From assembly GCA_963773605.1 (NCBI GenBank), contig CAVZBT010000005.1:248001-312000 (forward strand): 64,000 nt of DNA. The letters run 5' to 3'. The notes beneath the pieces were generated by a model. It was not told the origin of the DNA. It worked only from the letters and a program-made list of their open reading frames with translations, and ran no database searches. The translations under genes and the position numbers were made by a program. How positions within the stretch are numbered: position 1 is the stretch's first letter; every line of letters begins with the position of its first letter. Positions 1 to 9,143 of this stretch are shown in pieces. Origin of the DNA: CAVZBT01 sp963773605. GTDB taxonomy: Bacteria; Acidobacteriota; UBA6911.

Positions 1-474
1 GTGGGACCGGTTCGAGGTTTCTTTTCCCCCGAACGAGCTCTTGACTTCGGCCGTGCCGAGCCAATCGACCGGGGCGCCGGCCGTGTCCATCAGCCTGGCC
101 ACCATTCGGTCGCGGCCCGCCGGAATGCTGCCGGTCAACACGCCGGACGAGCGGTTGCACGAGACGCGCACCAGGTTGTCTTGCAGGTCGAAGAGCCAGC
201 CGGTCGGCGGGTCGGCGGAGACAATGCTCAACCTCCCCTCTCCCGCTGGCGCCGCCGACCACGAGGTCAGCGTTTCGATGCGCCCGCTTTCCCGGACGCC
301 CGGCCGGAGATCGCGCAGCAGCGGCCCCAGGCGGGCGTGCTCCACCTGGATCGTTCCGCGGTCCGGCTGCGCGGTAACCGTCCAGCCATGGGCGCTGGCT
401 GTGATCGTTTGCGCCGCCGTGGCCGGGACAACGAGCAGGGCGAGAATACAAAACACGATACTTCGGGCCGGCAT
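1..474 (-). CDS. Exported protein of unknown function, N-terminal part (runs off window edge)
   Basis: The frame is open from an ATG at 474 to base 1, giving 158 residues with no stop, so the C-terminus lies outside the window. The first ~21 residues (MPARSIVFCILALLVVPATA) form a classical Sec signal peptide with a short basic n-region, a hydrophobic core and an Ala-x-Ala-like cleavage site. The mature part is rich in beta-strand-like alternation and contains no motif I can name. It is transcribed away from the cNMP/patatin gene, with a repeat-filled spacer between them. No function is proposed. Confidence 0.7.
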   Translation of the reverse strand, partial: MPARSIVFCILALLVVPATAAQTITASAHGWTVTAQPDRGTIQVEHARLGPLLRDLRPGVRESGRIETLTSWSAAPAGEGRLSIVSADPPTGWLFDLQDNLVRVSCNRSSGVLTGSIPAGRDRMVARLMDTAGAPVDWLGTAEVKSSFGGKETSNRSH

Positions 475-591
475 GTTCCCTCCCCAGGGAATCACAAGGC
501 TGCGGAATTCCCGAACCAGTGTAAAGCAGAGGGCCCTCTCCATTTTCCTGTTTTTTCAAGACAAGAGCTGTTTGGGAGTGCGGTGCCTCAA

Positions 592-645
592 TTTGGAGTG
601 CGGCGGCTCGACGCCGCTTTCCCGGGCTGCGCCTCGGCGCAGCCC
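592..645. repeat. Type A palindromic intergenic repeat, copy 1
   Basis: The first 30 bases (592-621) are identical to 34074-34103 and contain the palindrome GCGGCG-6 nt-CGCCGC. They are followed by a perfect 10-bp hairpin with a 2-nt loop at 624-645 (arms GGGCTGCGCC and GGCGCAGCCC). A partial copy precedes it near 571-587. It lies in the spacer between two divergent genes. Confidence 0.7.
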
Positions 646-683
646 TTCACCGCCCGAATCGCGGCATGGTGACACAGCGCAAC

Positions 684-753
684 CTGGAGTGCGGCAGCTC
701 GCCTGACACGGTCGGAGGCGCGGCGTCGAGCCGCCGCACTTCCACATTTGGAT
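684..753. repeat. Degenerate inverted pair of type A repeat arms
   Basis: A forward partial copy of the type A arm starts at 684 (CTGGAGTGCGGCAGCTCG). An inverted copy occupies about 720-753, reading GCGGCGTCGAGCCGCCGCAC on the plus strand. With copy 1 at 592-645, most of the 412-base gap between 474 and 887 is repeat material. A weak -10-like CATAAT at 846-851 is the only promoter hint for the gene at 887. Confidence 0.5.
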
Positions 754-886
754 TGGGGCCGCCGGCCGTGTTTTCCGGGGGCCGCTGGGTCTTGTTTTTT
801 CGCTGGACCAGCGTCAAGCCTGGGTGACTCAGGGCCGACCCGTGCCATAATGGGTGTTCATCCCTTACAGCACCCGTCGGTGAACA

Positions 887-3115
887 GTGAGCCCAGACCA
901 GTGGTTCGAGATTGCCCGAAACATCCCCCTGCTGCGAGAAATCAATGCCCCGGCTTTTGAGATTCTGCGGAAGGAAGCCTTGTCTGTTTCCCTCGACCCG
1001 GAGGAATTGCTTTTCCGCATCGGCGACACCGCGGACTCGCTCTACATCGTGATCGACGGCCGCCTCCAGGTGGCGTTGCCGAGGGCCGATCCCGAACCCG
1101 CCGAAATCCTGGCTGAGTTGGGTCCCGCCGAATGCGTCGGGGAACTGGCGTTGCTCCGGGGAACCCCGCGCTCGGTCCAGGTGCGCGCGACGGTGCGGAC
1201 CCGTCTCGTCCAGATACGCAGGATCACTCTGGACGGCATGCAGGCACGGGACGCCGAGTTCGGGAAAAAGCTCCGGGATCTGGCCTCGCGGCGCATGGCC
1301 GGCGTCCAGTTTGCCTCTGTTCCCCTTCTGGCCGGCACCGGGCGGTCCTTCGGCACTTCGGCGGACCTCGAGTCGAACTGGCTGAGGCTCGACGCCGGAG
1401 CAATTCTCTTCCGGGAGGGGGATCCTCCGAATTATCTGTACGTGGTCGTCAGCGGACGGCTCGAAGTCGTCCGGGCGGGCCCCGGGCAGGAGGAGGAGAT
1501 CCTCGACCACCTGTCGCCGGGCACCAATGTCGGCGAGATGGCGTTGCTCGCCGGCAGCCCTCATCCCGCAACGGTGCGGGCCGTGCGCCGTTCGGAGGTG
1601 GTGCGTATCTCCCGGGCCCAATATGAATCGGTTCTGGACAGCCAACCGCATGCGGCCGGACAGATCGTGCAGAGGCTGGCCCCGCGCATCCGCCCGCAGG
1701 AATTCCCCCGCGCGCGCGGCGGGGCCAGCATTTCCGTGATCGCCTGCGTGCCCGCGCGCCCGGGCAAGCCCTATGAGCGTTTTACAGGCATGCTCGTGGA
1801 GTCGTTGTCCCGTTTCGGGACAACTGCCGCTCTCAGCGGCCGCATGCTGGAGGCGCAACGGGGCGCCGATCTGGCCGTTGGCTCCCGGTCCGAAACAGCG
1901 CGCCGCTGGCTGACGGAATGGATCGAGGAGCATGAGCGGAGGAACCGCTACGTCGTGGTCGACTGCAACACGCCCCACGCGCTCTGGAACGAGACCGGTC
2001 TGGTGCAAGCCGACCTCATCCTCCTCATCGCAGACGCGGACGACGACCCGGAGCCGGGGAAACTCGAGCGGGCGCTGCACGCAGGCGAGCTGGCACCCCG
2101 GACCCGGCGCGAACTCGTGCTGTTGCACCCGAATCGCAGCAGGCTCCCGGACGATACTCGGCGCCGTCTGGCCTCGCGGCACGTGAGCGCTCATCACCAC
2201 CTTGCGGCAGCCGATCCGGCGGATGCCGGCCGGCTCGCGCGCATGCTGACCGGAAACGCCGTCGGCGTCGTGCTGGGCGGAGGCGGTGCCCGGGGTTACG
2301 CGCAAATAGGCGTGCTCAAGGCGATGCGCGAGCTGCGTATCCCCGTGGATATGGCCGGCGGCACCGGCTTCGGTGCATTGATCGCGGCCCAATTGGGGAT
2401 GGGCCGGGACCCGGAAAAGATCCTCGAAACGTTTGGCGGCCCGTTCTCGAAGGGCCTTCCGGGACCCGGGGTCCTGCGCCACCTGACACCGCCGCTGGCC
2501 TCGCTCACCTCCGGCCGAAGCTACGTCAGGGCGCTGAAATCGTTGTTCGGCGAAATCGACATCGAGGACCTCTGGCTTCCGTTCTTCAGTGTCTCGGCCA
2601 GCCTCACCAAACGGCGACCGGTGGTCAACGACCAGGGCCCCCTCTGGCTGGCGATGCGCAGCACCAGTTCTGTCCCCGGGATCCTGCCGCCCGTGCGGAC
2701 CGGGGGTGAACTGCTCGTCGACGGCTGCGTGTTGAACAACCTGCCCGCCGATCTGATGAAGGCCCGCTGCAGCGGGTTTGTGATTGCGGTAGACGTCGCC
2801 GAGGCAGCCCCGCCCGCGGCGCAGAAGAGCCGAGAACCCCGGGCGGCCGTCTCGGGGTGGAACCTGCTCTGGAGGCGTTGCACCCGCCGCCGGCCGCAGG
2901 TGCCCGGCATTCTCGAGACGCTCTGGAGCACCGCCGTGCTGGCAAGCATCCGCAACACGGAGGCGGGCCGGGCGGATGCGGACGTGTACCTTCATCCGCC
3001 GGCCGGTCACATCGGAACCTTCGACTGGCACCGCGCCAGCGAGGGAGTCGAGATCGGGTACCGCTACGCCATGGAGAATCTCGCCGACCGGCAGGAGTTA
3101 CCCCGCATCCGGTGA
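887..3115 (+). CDS. Double cNMP-binding / patatin-like protein lacking the catalytic serine
   Basis: This 742-residue protein has two cyclic-nucleotide-binding domains (about residues 10-125 and 150-270), a linker domain (about 285-455) and a C-terminal patatin-like domain, the order seen in bacterial neuropathy-target-esterase-like phospholipases. The oxyanion glycine loop GGGGARG is at 464-470. The nucleophile elbow, normally GxSxG, reads GTGFG at 492-496, so the serine position (494) is glycine. The aspartate of the second motif is kept (D612) in a DGC context instead of DGG/DGA. Start is GTG at 887 with no strong Shine-Dalgarno sequence. By family it would be a cNMP-gated lipid hydrolase; the lost serine suggests a non-catalytic or altered protein. 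No transmembrane segment is evident. Confidence 0.88.
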   Translation: MSPDQWFEIARNIPLLREINAPAFEILRKEALSVSLDPEELLFRIGDTADSLYIVIDGRLQVALPRADPEPAEILAELGPAECVGELALLRGTPRSVQVRATVRTRLVQIRRITLDGMQARDAEFGKKLRDLASRRMAGVQFASVPLLAGTGRSFGTSADLESNWLRLDAGAILFREGDPPNYLYVVVSGRLEVVRAGPGQEEEILDHLSPGTNVGEMALLAGSPHPATVRAVRRSEVVRISRAQYESVLDSQPHAAGQIVQRLAPRIRPQEFPRARGGASISVIACVPARPGKPYERFTGMLVESLSRFGTTAALSGRMLEAQRGADLAVGSRSETARRWLTEWIEEHERRNRYVVVDCNTPHALWNETGLVQADLILLIADADDDPEPGKLERALHAGELAPRTRRELVLLHPNRSRLPDDTRRRLASRHVSAHHHLAAADPADAGRLARMLTGNAVGVVLGGGGARGYAQIGVLKAMRELRIPVDMAGGTGFGALIAAQLGMGRDPEKILETFGGPFSKGLPGPGVLRHLTPPLASLTSGRSYVRALKSLFGEIDIEDLWLPFFSVSASLTKRRPVVNDQGPLWLAMRSTSSVPGILPPVRTGGELLVDGCVLNNLPADLMKARCSGFVIAVDVAEAAPPAAQKSREPRAAVSGWNLLWRRCTRRRPQVPGILETLWSTAVLASIRNTEAGRADADVYLHPPAGHIGTFDWHRASEGVEIGYRYAMENLADRQELPRIR

Positions 3116-3121
3116 CGCAAT

Positions 3122-3147
3122 GTGGGCCGCGGCGGCTCGACGCGGCC
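3122..3147. repeat. Type B palindromic repeat between convergent genes, copy 1
   Basis: The element starts GTGGGCCGCGGCGGCTCG and ends ACGCGGCC; its arms GGCCGCG and CGCGGCC can pair. It begins seven bases after the patatin stop codon, in the gap before the 3' end of the oppositely oriented M14 peptidase gene. Near-identical copies sit in two other convergent gaps (12440 and 24713). A bidirectional terminator role is inferred. Confidence 0.6.
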
Positions 3148-3244
3148 TGGGGATTTTGATCAACCTGCAAGATCTTCAATAGCCCCCAGGCTGTATCCCC
3201 TCCAACTTGGACCGCGGGGGCCAGCCGGCCCATTTCTTCGGAAT

Positions 3245-5833
3245 CTACTTCTCGATCAGCGCGTTAAACAGGATCTTGAAGGTGCCGTGGGTCTGAGCGC
3301 GGTGCTGGGTGCGGAACCCGATGAGAACCACCTTCCCTTTCCCTTGCCTGACGGAGACGAGCGCGGCCTTCCTGGCGAGGTTTGGCTCGCCGACCAGCCA
3401 ACCGCTCTCGAGCACGTTGCGGTCCGCGTACAGCACCGGGGTTTCGCAGCGCTCGTTGTAGTCGCCCTGGTTGATCTCGAAGACCGGGCCGTTGAAGAAC
3501 AAGACCAGGCCGCGCTCCGGCATGCCGTAGGCCAGGGGGTTCCCGTTGTCGTAGCTCACCCGCAAGGTGGAACCCGGGCAGAAGAACTCCCTGGCAGGCT
3601 TGCCGGCCAAGGCGTTCCGGACCGGGACGCCGAGCTTCTCGATGGCAAACGTGGAGGCTCCGCCGAGCGTCACGAGGGTCCCGCCCTTGTTCACGAACTC
3701 CTTCAGCGCCTCGATCCCCTCGTTCCCGATCCCGCTCCTGTATTCCGGCGGAATCGATTCCACGGGGCGGTTGCGCTCGCCGCTGCGATCGCCCGTAATG
3801 GCAGCGGTCGAGTCTTCGGGCAGGATGATGACGTCGAACCGGTCGGTGAGCGCACCCTTTTTGATGTCGCCGTCCATGATGCTGGTGTAGGGGAACGAGA
3901 ACTGCTCGAGCAACAGGCGCGTCCACCCCTCGTCGATGTTGCCGCCGCCGTAGCGCTGGTACATCCCGCTCCGCAGCCGTTTCAGCACATGGCTCCCCTC
4001 GCCTGCGTCGTCGGAGAAGGCCCGGAACTCGACTCCGGTCTCCTTGGCGATGTCGGCCAGGACGGATCCCTCGACCCGGGGCACGATGAAGTCCCCGGTC
4101 CGCAGGCCGCCTCGCGGCCGGTCCAGGCGCCGCACCGCGACGCCCTTGTCCAGGAGGAGATTCACGGCCCTGAAGCTGTCGTTGAACCGGCCATCCAGGC
4201 CGTGGCCGGAGGCGCTTGCGGCGACCTTGCCTGACGCCGGAACGGGGCCGGTGAGCTTCGGCAGGTCGCCCGCGGGCATTTCGTCGACCGGGTCCACCCG
4301 GACCCCCATGAATTCAAACATCGTATCGGTGGCCATGTCGTAGGGGCGAATGGGCGATCCCTCACGGTCCCGCGTATAGGAGTTGTCCGGATAGGATGTC
4401 CTCCCCAACAGGTAGCGGATCACCCCCATTTTCGGCTGTCCCAGCGGGACGACGTAGGAACCGGCCGCGTAGGTCATGCCCATCGCGGTGGTGAACGGTG
4501 CGCCGGCCCGCCGGATTTCTATGCCTTGGAGCAGCAGTTTGTCGATCAGCTTGGCCGCGGTCAGTGGGTCGTGTTGCACGGTGGGGACCACGTAGGCGGC
4601 CGGCTTCCCCCGGGCCCCCCGCTCCGTTTGCCGCAGGGCTTTCAGATAGGCGTTCCAAAGAACGGTTTCCCTGTTCCGCGCCGCCAGATCGAGTACCGAC
4701 CAGGCCGATACCTTCTGCCGGTCCAGGATGTCGCGCAGCCTCCACCAGCCGCCGGGCCAGGGGGAAGGGAATGTCGTCTGTTCCTCGTATTCGGGCAGCC
4801 CGCGTGTGCCGCCCCTCAGCTGATCGGGATGAATGAAGATGGGGCTGGCGAGCTTCGCGCTCGCCGACTCGGTCAGCATCCCCGCGATGTTATGAAACGG
4901 GGTGATCCAGTGAAACCCGAAGTGCCCCCAGCCGGAGTACTGCGCCATGTTGAGGACGCCCGACAAGCCGGCCTGCTCCTCCTTGTAGGCGATGTGGGCG
5001 CCATACCAGCTGTGCTCGCGCCACACCAGCGGGTCGGCATACGGACGCACCGGCTCGGCATAAGGCGGGACGTAGATGCGGGCCCCGTAGCTGCCCATGT
5101 GGTGGTGGTCGACGTAGGCCTGGGGGATCCAGTCGGTGAAGAGGATCTTGGCCATGTACCGGGATTCCGCCAGGTTCGTCTGAAACGCATCCCGATTGTT
5201 GTCGTGCCCGGCATACTTGTGATACAGCCACGGCAGCCCCGCCCCTTCGTATTCGGTGCCCAGCGTCTTCTGATACCAGTCGGCCACCATGATTGCCCCG
5301 TCCGGGTTGAACGACGGGATCATCAGGAAAATGACGTTGTCCAGAATCACGTTGGTCTCGGGGTCGTTCCTGGAAACGAGGTCGTACGCCAGTTCAGGAG
5401 CCATCTGGGTGCCGCCGATTTCGCTCGCATGCAGGCTCATCGACTGGCATACGAACGCCTTCCCCTCCGAAATCAGTCTCCTGACCTCCGGCTCAGTCAG
5501 TCCTCGAGGATCGCTGACCTTCAGGTTCACCTGCCTCAGACGCTCGAGCTTCCCGAGGTTCGCCGGGGACGAGACGAGCGCCAGGAGAAACGGGTTGCCC
5601 ATGGTGGTCGGCCCCATGTCGACGACCTTCAGCTTCCCCGCCGCTTCCTTTTCCAGGACCCTGAAATAGTCGACGATTTTGTCCCAGCGGGCGATCTTTC
5701 GGTCGGCGCCGAGCTGGAACCCGAAGAACTTCTCGGGTGAGGTGGGGCTCTGGGCGCCGGCAATGCGGGCGCCCGTCCAGGCAAGAACCAGCGCTAGAAA
5801 AACGTGAGTGGTGGAGAAGTCTTTACCTCGCAT
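3245..5833 (-). CDS. Exported M14-family zinc carboxypeptidase-like protein
   Basis: An 862-residue protein with a signal peptide (residues 1-27, ending ...GARIAGA). The N-terminal half is an M14 peptidase domain: the HxxE zinc motif is H135-A-S-E138, and a downstream DHHHMGSYGARIYVPP segment is typical of the exported M14 proteins common in Acidobacteriota. The C-terminal part resembles a class I glutamine-amidotransferase-like fold (DVIILPEDS, then a GGTLVTLGGAS stretch). The frame stays open upstream to 6091, but the ATG at 5833 is preceded by GGGAGG at proper spacing and starts the signal peptide. It probably cleaves peptides in the periplasm or outside the cell; the substrate is unknown. 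Confidence 0.9.
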   Translation of the reverse strand: MRGKDFSTTHVFLALVLAWTGARIAGAQSPTSPEKFFGFQLGADRKIARWDKIVDYFRVLEKEAAGKLKVVDMGPTTMGNPFLLALVSSPANLGKLERLRQVNLKVSDPRGLTEPEVRRLISEGKAFVCQSMSLHASEIGGTQMAPELAYDLVSRNDPETNVILDNVIFLMIPSFNPDGAIMVADWYQKTLGTEYEGAGLPWLYHKYAGHDNNRDAFQTNLAESRYMAKILFTDWIPQAYVDHHHMGSYGARIYVPPYAEPVRPYADPLVWREHSWYGAHIAYKEEQAGLSGVLNMAQYSGWGHFGFHWITPFHNIAGMLTESASAKLASPIFIHPDQLRGGTRGLPEYEEQTTFPSPWPGGWWRLRDILDRQKVSAWSVLDLAARNRETVLWNAYLKALRQTERGARGKPAAYVVPTVQHDPLTAAKLIDKLLLQGIEIRRAGAPFTTAMGMTYAAGSYVVPLGQPKMGVIRYLLGRTSYPDNSYTRDREGSPIRPYDMATDTMFEFMGVRVDPVDEMPAGDLPKLTGPVPASGKVAASASGHGLDGRFNDSFRAVNLLLDKGVAVRRLDRPRGGLRTGDFIVPRVEGSVLADIAKETGVEFRAFSDDAGEGSHVLKRLRSGMYQRYGGGNIDEGWTRLLLEQFSFPYTSIMDGDIKKGALTDRFDVIILPEDSTAAITGDRSGERNRPVESIPPEYRSGIGNEGIEALKEFVNKGGTLVTLGGASTFAIEKLGVPVRNALAGKPAREFFCPGSTLRVSYDNGNPLAYGMPERGLVLFFNGPVFEINQGDYNERCETPVLYADRNVLESGWLVGEPNLARKAALVSVRQGKGKVVLIGFRTQHRAQTHGTFKILFNALIEK

Positions 5834-5917
5834 CGGGTCCTCCCATTGTCGCTGCAGCGCATTTCTATCGCACGACGACGGCGCCCGGCAAGCAGGAACG
5901 GATCGCCGCCCCGGTGT

Positions 5918-5947
5918 TTGCCTTCGCGAATCGAGTTGGGCTATGCT
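5918..5947 (+). promoter_or_regulatory. Possible sigma-70 promoter for the cysteine-synthase-like gene
   Basis: TTGCCT (5918-5923) and TATGCT (5942-5947) are separated by 18 bases, about 60 bases before the ATG at 6009, inside the divergent spacer shared with the M14 gene. The match is moderate. Confidence 0.35.
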
Positions 5948-6008
5948 GCGCACCGGGCGGCGGGAGTCGTCCGTATGACATCGCGGATCACGGAAATCGG
6001 AAGTCCAC

Positions 6009-7097
6009 ATGGATAATCGGGAATTGAGCCGGCGGCTCCAGGGTCTCTCGAGGCTCGTCGGCAACACCCCCTTGCTCGCGCTCGAGTTCACCTATCGCGG
6101 CGATCCGAGGGTCATCTACGCCAAATCGGAAAACCTGAACATGACCGGCAGCATCAAGGACCGCATGGCGCTGCACATACTGAGAAGCGGCTATGCCAAG
6201 GGGACCTTGCGGCCCGGCGACACCATAGTGGAAGCCACCAGCGGCAATACCGGGATCTCATTCTCGGGCCTGGGCCGCGCGCTAGGCCACCCGGTGAAGA
6301 TCTTCATGCCCGACTGGATGAGCCGGGAGAGGATCGAACTGATCCGCAGCCTGGGAGCGGACATCACCTTGATAAGCAGCGAGGGGGGCGGCTTTCTGGG
6401 GTCCATCGCGCGCGCAGAAGCGTATGCGGCCACTCACGAGCACGTGTTTCTGCCTCGGCAGTTTTCGAACCAGGACAACGTCGCGGCCCACTACCGGAGC
6501 ACGGGTCCCGAGATCTGGTGCCAGTTGCAGGCCCAGTCGACAAAGCCCGATGCCTTCGTCGCAGGCGTCGGAACCGGCGGCACCGTCATGGGAGTAGGCC
6601 GGTTTTTGAAGGAGAAAAACCCGGCGGCGAAGATCCATCCGCTGGAACCTTCGGGCTCACCCACCCTCTCCACGGGCCACAAGGTGGGCAGACACCGCAT
6701 CCAGGGCATCTCGGACGAGTTCATCCCACCCATCGTGGACTTGGGCTCGCTCGAACCGGTCGTGAGCGTCGACGACGGCGACTCGATCATCATGGCCCAG
6801 AAATTGGCTTTCGAGCTCGGCGTCGGCGTAGGAATTTCGTCGGGAGCAAACTTTCTGGGCGCCGTCATGATCCAGGAGCAACTTGGCCCCGGAGCTGTGG
6901 TTGTGACCGTGTTCTCTGATGACAACAAGAAGTACCTGAGCACCGACTTGCTGCGCAGTGAGCCCGTCAGAACAGGATTCCTCTCGCCCGGCATCCACCT
7001 GTGTGGTTTCCGCGCATTCCGGCGCGTGTGCGCCATGTGCCGCGAGGATGGCGAACGCTGCGACGAATACCCTGAATGCACAGCCTCCGGTTCATAG
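6009..7097 (+). CDS. Cysteine synthase / cystathionine beta-synthase-like PLP enzyme with Cys-rich tail
   Basis: This 362-residue fold-type II PLP enzyme is related to O-acetylserine sulfhydrylase. The PLP lysine is K50 in NMTGSIKDRMA, the substrate loop TSGNTGIS is at 77-84, and the VGTGGTVMGVGRFLKE phosphate-binding loop is present. The ATG at 6009 follows GGAAG by six bases. The last ~40 residues are an extra tail with five cysteines (LCGF, RVCAMC, ERCDEY, PECTASGS), which ordinary CysK/CysM lack and which could bind a metal or form disulfides. The likely reaction is beta-replacement on an activated serine to give cysteine or a related amino acid. Relatives such as SbnA make other products, so substrate is not certain. 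Confidence 0.85.
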   Translation: MDNRELSRRLQGLSRLVGNTPLLALEFTYRGDPRVIYAKSENLNMTGSIKDRMALHILRSGYAKGTLRPGDTIVEATSGNTGISFSGLGRALGHPVKIFMPDWMSRERIELIRSLGADITLISSEGGGFLGSIARAEAYAATHEHVFLPRQFSNQDNVAAHYRSTGPEIWCQLQAQSTKPDAFVAGVGTGGTVMGVGRFLKEKNPAAKIHPLEPSGSPTLSTGHKVGRHRIQGISDEFIPPIVDLGSLEPVVSVDDGDSIIMAQKLAFELGVGVGISSGANFLGAVMIQEQLGPGAVVVTVFSDDNKKYLSTDLLRSEPVRTGFLSPGIHLCGFRAFRRVCAMCREDGERCDEYPECTASGS

Positions 7098-7162
7098 CCG
7101 GTGACACCTGCGGGTCTTATAACCAGACGCAGCCGGGATCAGCGAGGGCGGGACCAGGCGCC

Positions 7163-7720
7163 TTACAGATACCTTCGGACCCGCCTGCGATAGGCGTCAT
7201 ACGCGCTGAAGCGGGAAACGAGGAACTTCTCTTCCGCTCGGGTGATGCGATCGTGCAGGACCGCCGAAACGATCACGGCCGCCAGGTTCAGCCACGAGAA
7301 GGCATAAACGAGCGAGGCCCCCATCAGGAGGAACAGCCCCACATAGATGGGATTGCGTGAGATCCGGTAGATGCCGGAAGTGACCAGTGCCGTCGGGTCG
7401 GCCGGAAGCCCCATCCGTAGGCTGGCGCCAAGCCGGCGGAAGGCAAGCGCCATGAACACGCATCCCGGGAGAAACAGCGCGAGGAAGACAACCGCCTCGA
7501 GCGGCGTCAGGAGCGAGCCGCGGGTAAGCCCGCGCCAGACCAGGCAGACGAACGAAATCGCGATTCCGATCTTGGCCAGGTAGAACAGAGCCCGGTGAAT
7601 CGGCGGCGAGCCGGCAAGGTTGACGGGGCGGGCGCGCGCCACAAGCAAGGCGAACTGCACGCCGAGCACGGCGAAGCCGGCGAAAAGCACGACTCTGACC
7701 AGGTCGGAAAGGAAAGGCAT
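7163..7720 (-). CDS. Membrane methyltransferase of the isoprenylcysteine/phospholipid methyltransferase type
   Basis: A 185-residue integral membrane protein with about five hydrophobic helices. The C-terminal half carries the family signature: VTSGIYRISRNPIYVGLFLL followed by a helix and an EEKFLVSRFSAYDAYRRRVRRYL end, as in ICMT/PEMT-like bacterial proteins that bind S-adenosylmethionine at the membrane face. The methyl acceptor cannot be told from sequence. It is convergent with the cysteine-synthase-like gene and lies about 100 bases downstream of the methyltransferase gene that starts at 8491 on the same strand, so the two may be co-transcribed. Confidence 0.85.
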   Translation of the reverse strand: MPFLSDLVRVVLFAGFAVLGVQFALLVARARPVNLAGSPPIHRALFYLAKIGIAISFVCLVWRGLTRGSLLTPLEAVVFLALFLPGCVFMALAFRRLGASLRMGLPADPTALVTSGIYRISRNPIYVGLFLLMGASLVYAFSWLNLAAVIVSAVLHDRITRAEEKFLVSRFSAYDAYRRRVRRYL

Positions 7721-7825
7721 AGACCTCGATGGCCAAGAACTGTCGAACGCACCCCCTCAACGCTCAACTCCGCCCTTCACATTACACCAACCCGCGCACC
7801 GGCGAAACAGGGAGTGGGCTCCCGG

Positions 7826-8491
7826 TCAGGGTTTAACCAGGTCGAGACGAAACGTGCGCCCGTTCTCCGCAGCGCGCGCGACCCGGAAGCCCGCTCCGCG
7901 CGCCAGATCCTCGAAATACGCCCTGCCGTGAATCCGGTCGGGCCAAAGCGTCCCGTAGCCTGTTGTGATCTCACGCCCGGGCAGCTTCACGACCAGGGGG
8001 TACACGGCGATGTCCCGGCTGCGGTCGATACGCTCCGGGATGACCACGTCCCAGAGCAACAGGCGGCCTCCGGGGGCCAGCACGCGAAAGATCTCCGCGA
8101 CCGCCTTCGCCTGATCCGCGGGTTTCATATACATCAGGGTGAAAAAGCAGGTGGCCGTCTTGAAGCTGCCATCGAGAAACTTCATATCGGTGGCGTCCAT
8201 GACGATCTTAAGCGGGCCGGCGGGCGCATCCTGCAGTTCGCGCCGGTTGATGTCGATCGCGACGACTTGCGCGGGCTTGAGCAGCCCGATGATGCCCTCG
8301 CCACCTCCGCCGATATCGAGCACATGCCCGTCGGCGGCGAAATCTTCGACAGTTACCGTCTGCTGTTCGAACCGGAAGATGCGATTTTCGGAAGGCCTGT
8401 TGGGGTGAGAGTCCTGAGCAATCAGAGACGAGGTCAATACGCAGGCTGCAACGAGGAACCAAACGAGTGTTCTCACGATCGCGGTGTACAT
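7826..8491 (-). CDS. Exported or membrane-anchored class I SAM-dependent methyltransferase
   Basis: A 221-residue protein. The first ~24 residues (MYTAIVRTLVWFLVAACVLT...) look like a signal peptide or anchor, unusual for a SAM-dependent methyltransferase. The SAM-binding motif I is HVLDIGGGGEGIIGLL and the acidic motif II is VVAIDINRREL; APGGRLLLWDVV is the post-III strand. The frame is open up to 8890, but the ATG at 8491 has GGAGA upstream and begins the hydrophobic leader. The substrate is unknown. Export without SAM in the periplasm would be puzzling, so the leader may simply tether it to the inner membrane. Confidence 0.75.
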   Translation of the reverse strand: MYTAIVRTLVWFLVAACVLTSSLIAQDSHPNRPSENRIFRFEQQTVTVEDFAADGHVLDIGGGGEGIIGLLKPAQVVAIDINRRELQDAPAGPLKIVMDATDMKFLDGSFKTATCFFTLMYMKPADQAKAVAEIFRVLAPGGRLLLWDVVIPERIDRSRDIAVYPLVVKLPGREITTGYGTLWPDRIHGRAYFEDLARGAGFRVARAAENGRTFRLDLVKP

Positions 8492-9143
8492 ATGGCGTTC
8501 TCCGCACACAAGTACGATCGGGTCGACCTCAAAGTTCACCGCGCGGGGCCCCCGGAAGTTTCTGTGATAGCGTCGCGGATCGTTGGACCTCTCCGGCTGC
8601 TGGTGGCGGACGTGGCGATCCCCCAACGCCCCATCGACCGCCCCGCTTTCAGCGCTCCGAACGAGATAGCTCGTCCACTGTCCATTAAACTGACGAAGCG
8701 TTTTTTTGGTGACCCGAGTCACCTCTTTCCGCCTCACGACGGCTGGTATACTCCGCACGCATTCTCGCTTGCTCCCGTGCCGCACAGCAATACCGGGAGG
8801 CAACGGTGAGCTGGGCAAGGGCTTGGGATCGGCGCGGTTGTGGTTCCCAGCGGATATTGTCGCCTGGGTTGCAGGCGTACGCAGCATCATGGTCGCCGTC
8901 CCAGCGCCGAACCGCTGCCATCTGCGTCACTGGCTGAGGAAGAAATTTCTCCACCCCGCTTCGATCCCCGAAGACCTTCCTCGCAAAACGCTGCCGTGAG
9001 TACCCGCCCCATGCCTGAACGCATCGGGGGCCTGCCGCAAGGCTCTGGCTGAGCGACTGTCTGCGCATCCCTGGTGGCGGAGACCGTTCGTTGAGGTTTG
9101 CACGCTAATCGAGTCATCGTTCTTACAACGAGGTATCCCTCCT
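8492..9143. other. Intergenic stretch with no supported gene
   Basis: About 650 bases between divergent genes. The open frames here have no recognisable protein features on either strand. A short perfect hairpin (GGTGAC-CCGA-GTCACC, 8708-8723) is preceded by seven T on the plus strand, the wrong side for an intrinsic terminator on either strand. It presumably holds the promoters of the two flanking genes. Confidence 0.5.

Noticed and set aside
647..3031. Long open frame on the minus strand opposite the cNMP/patatin gene
   Set aside because: It mirrors a GC-rich coding gene with clear domains; its own translation is Arg/Gly/Pro-rich with no motif.
8701..8723. Hairpin next to a run of seven T
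   Set aside because: On the plus strand the T-run precedes the hairpin and on the minus strand it becomes A, so it is not an intrinsic terminator in either direction.
9080..9143. Possible cyclic-di-GMP or other riboswitch before the Fn3/LamG gene
   Set aside because: No conserved aptamer sequence or paired stems could be matched by eye.
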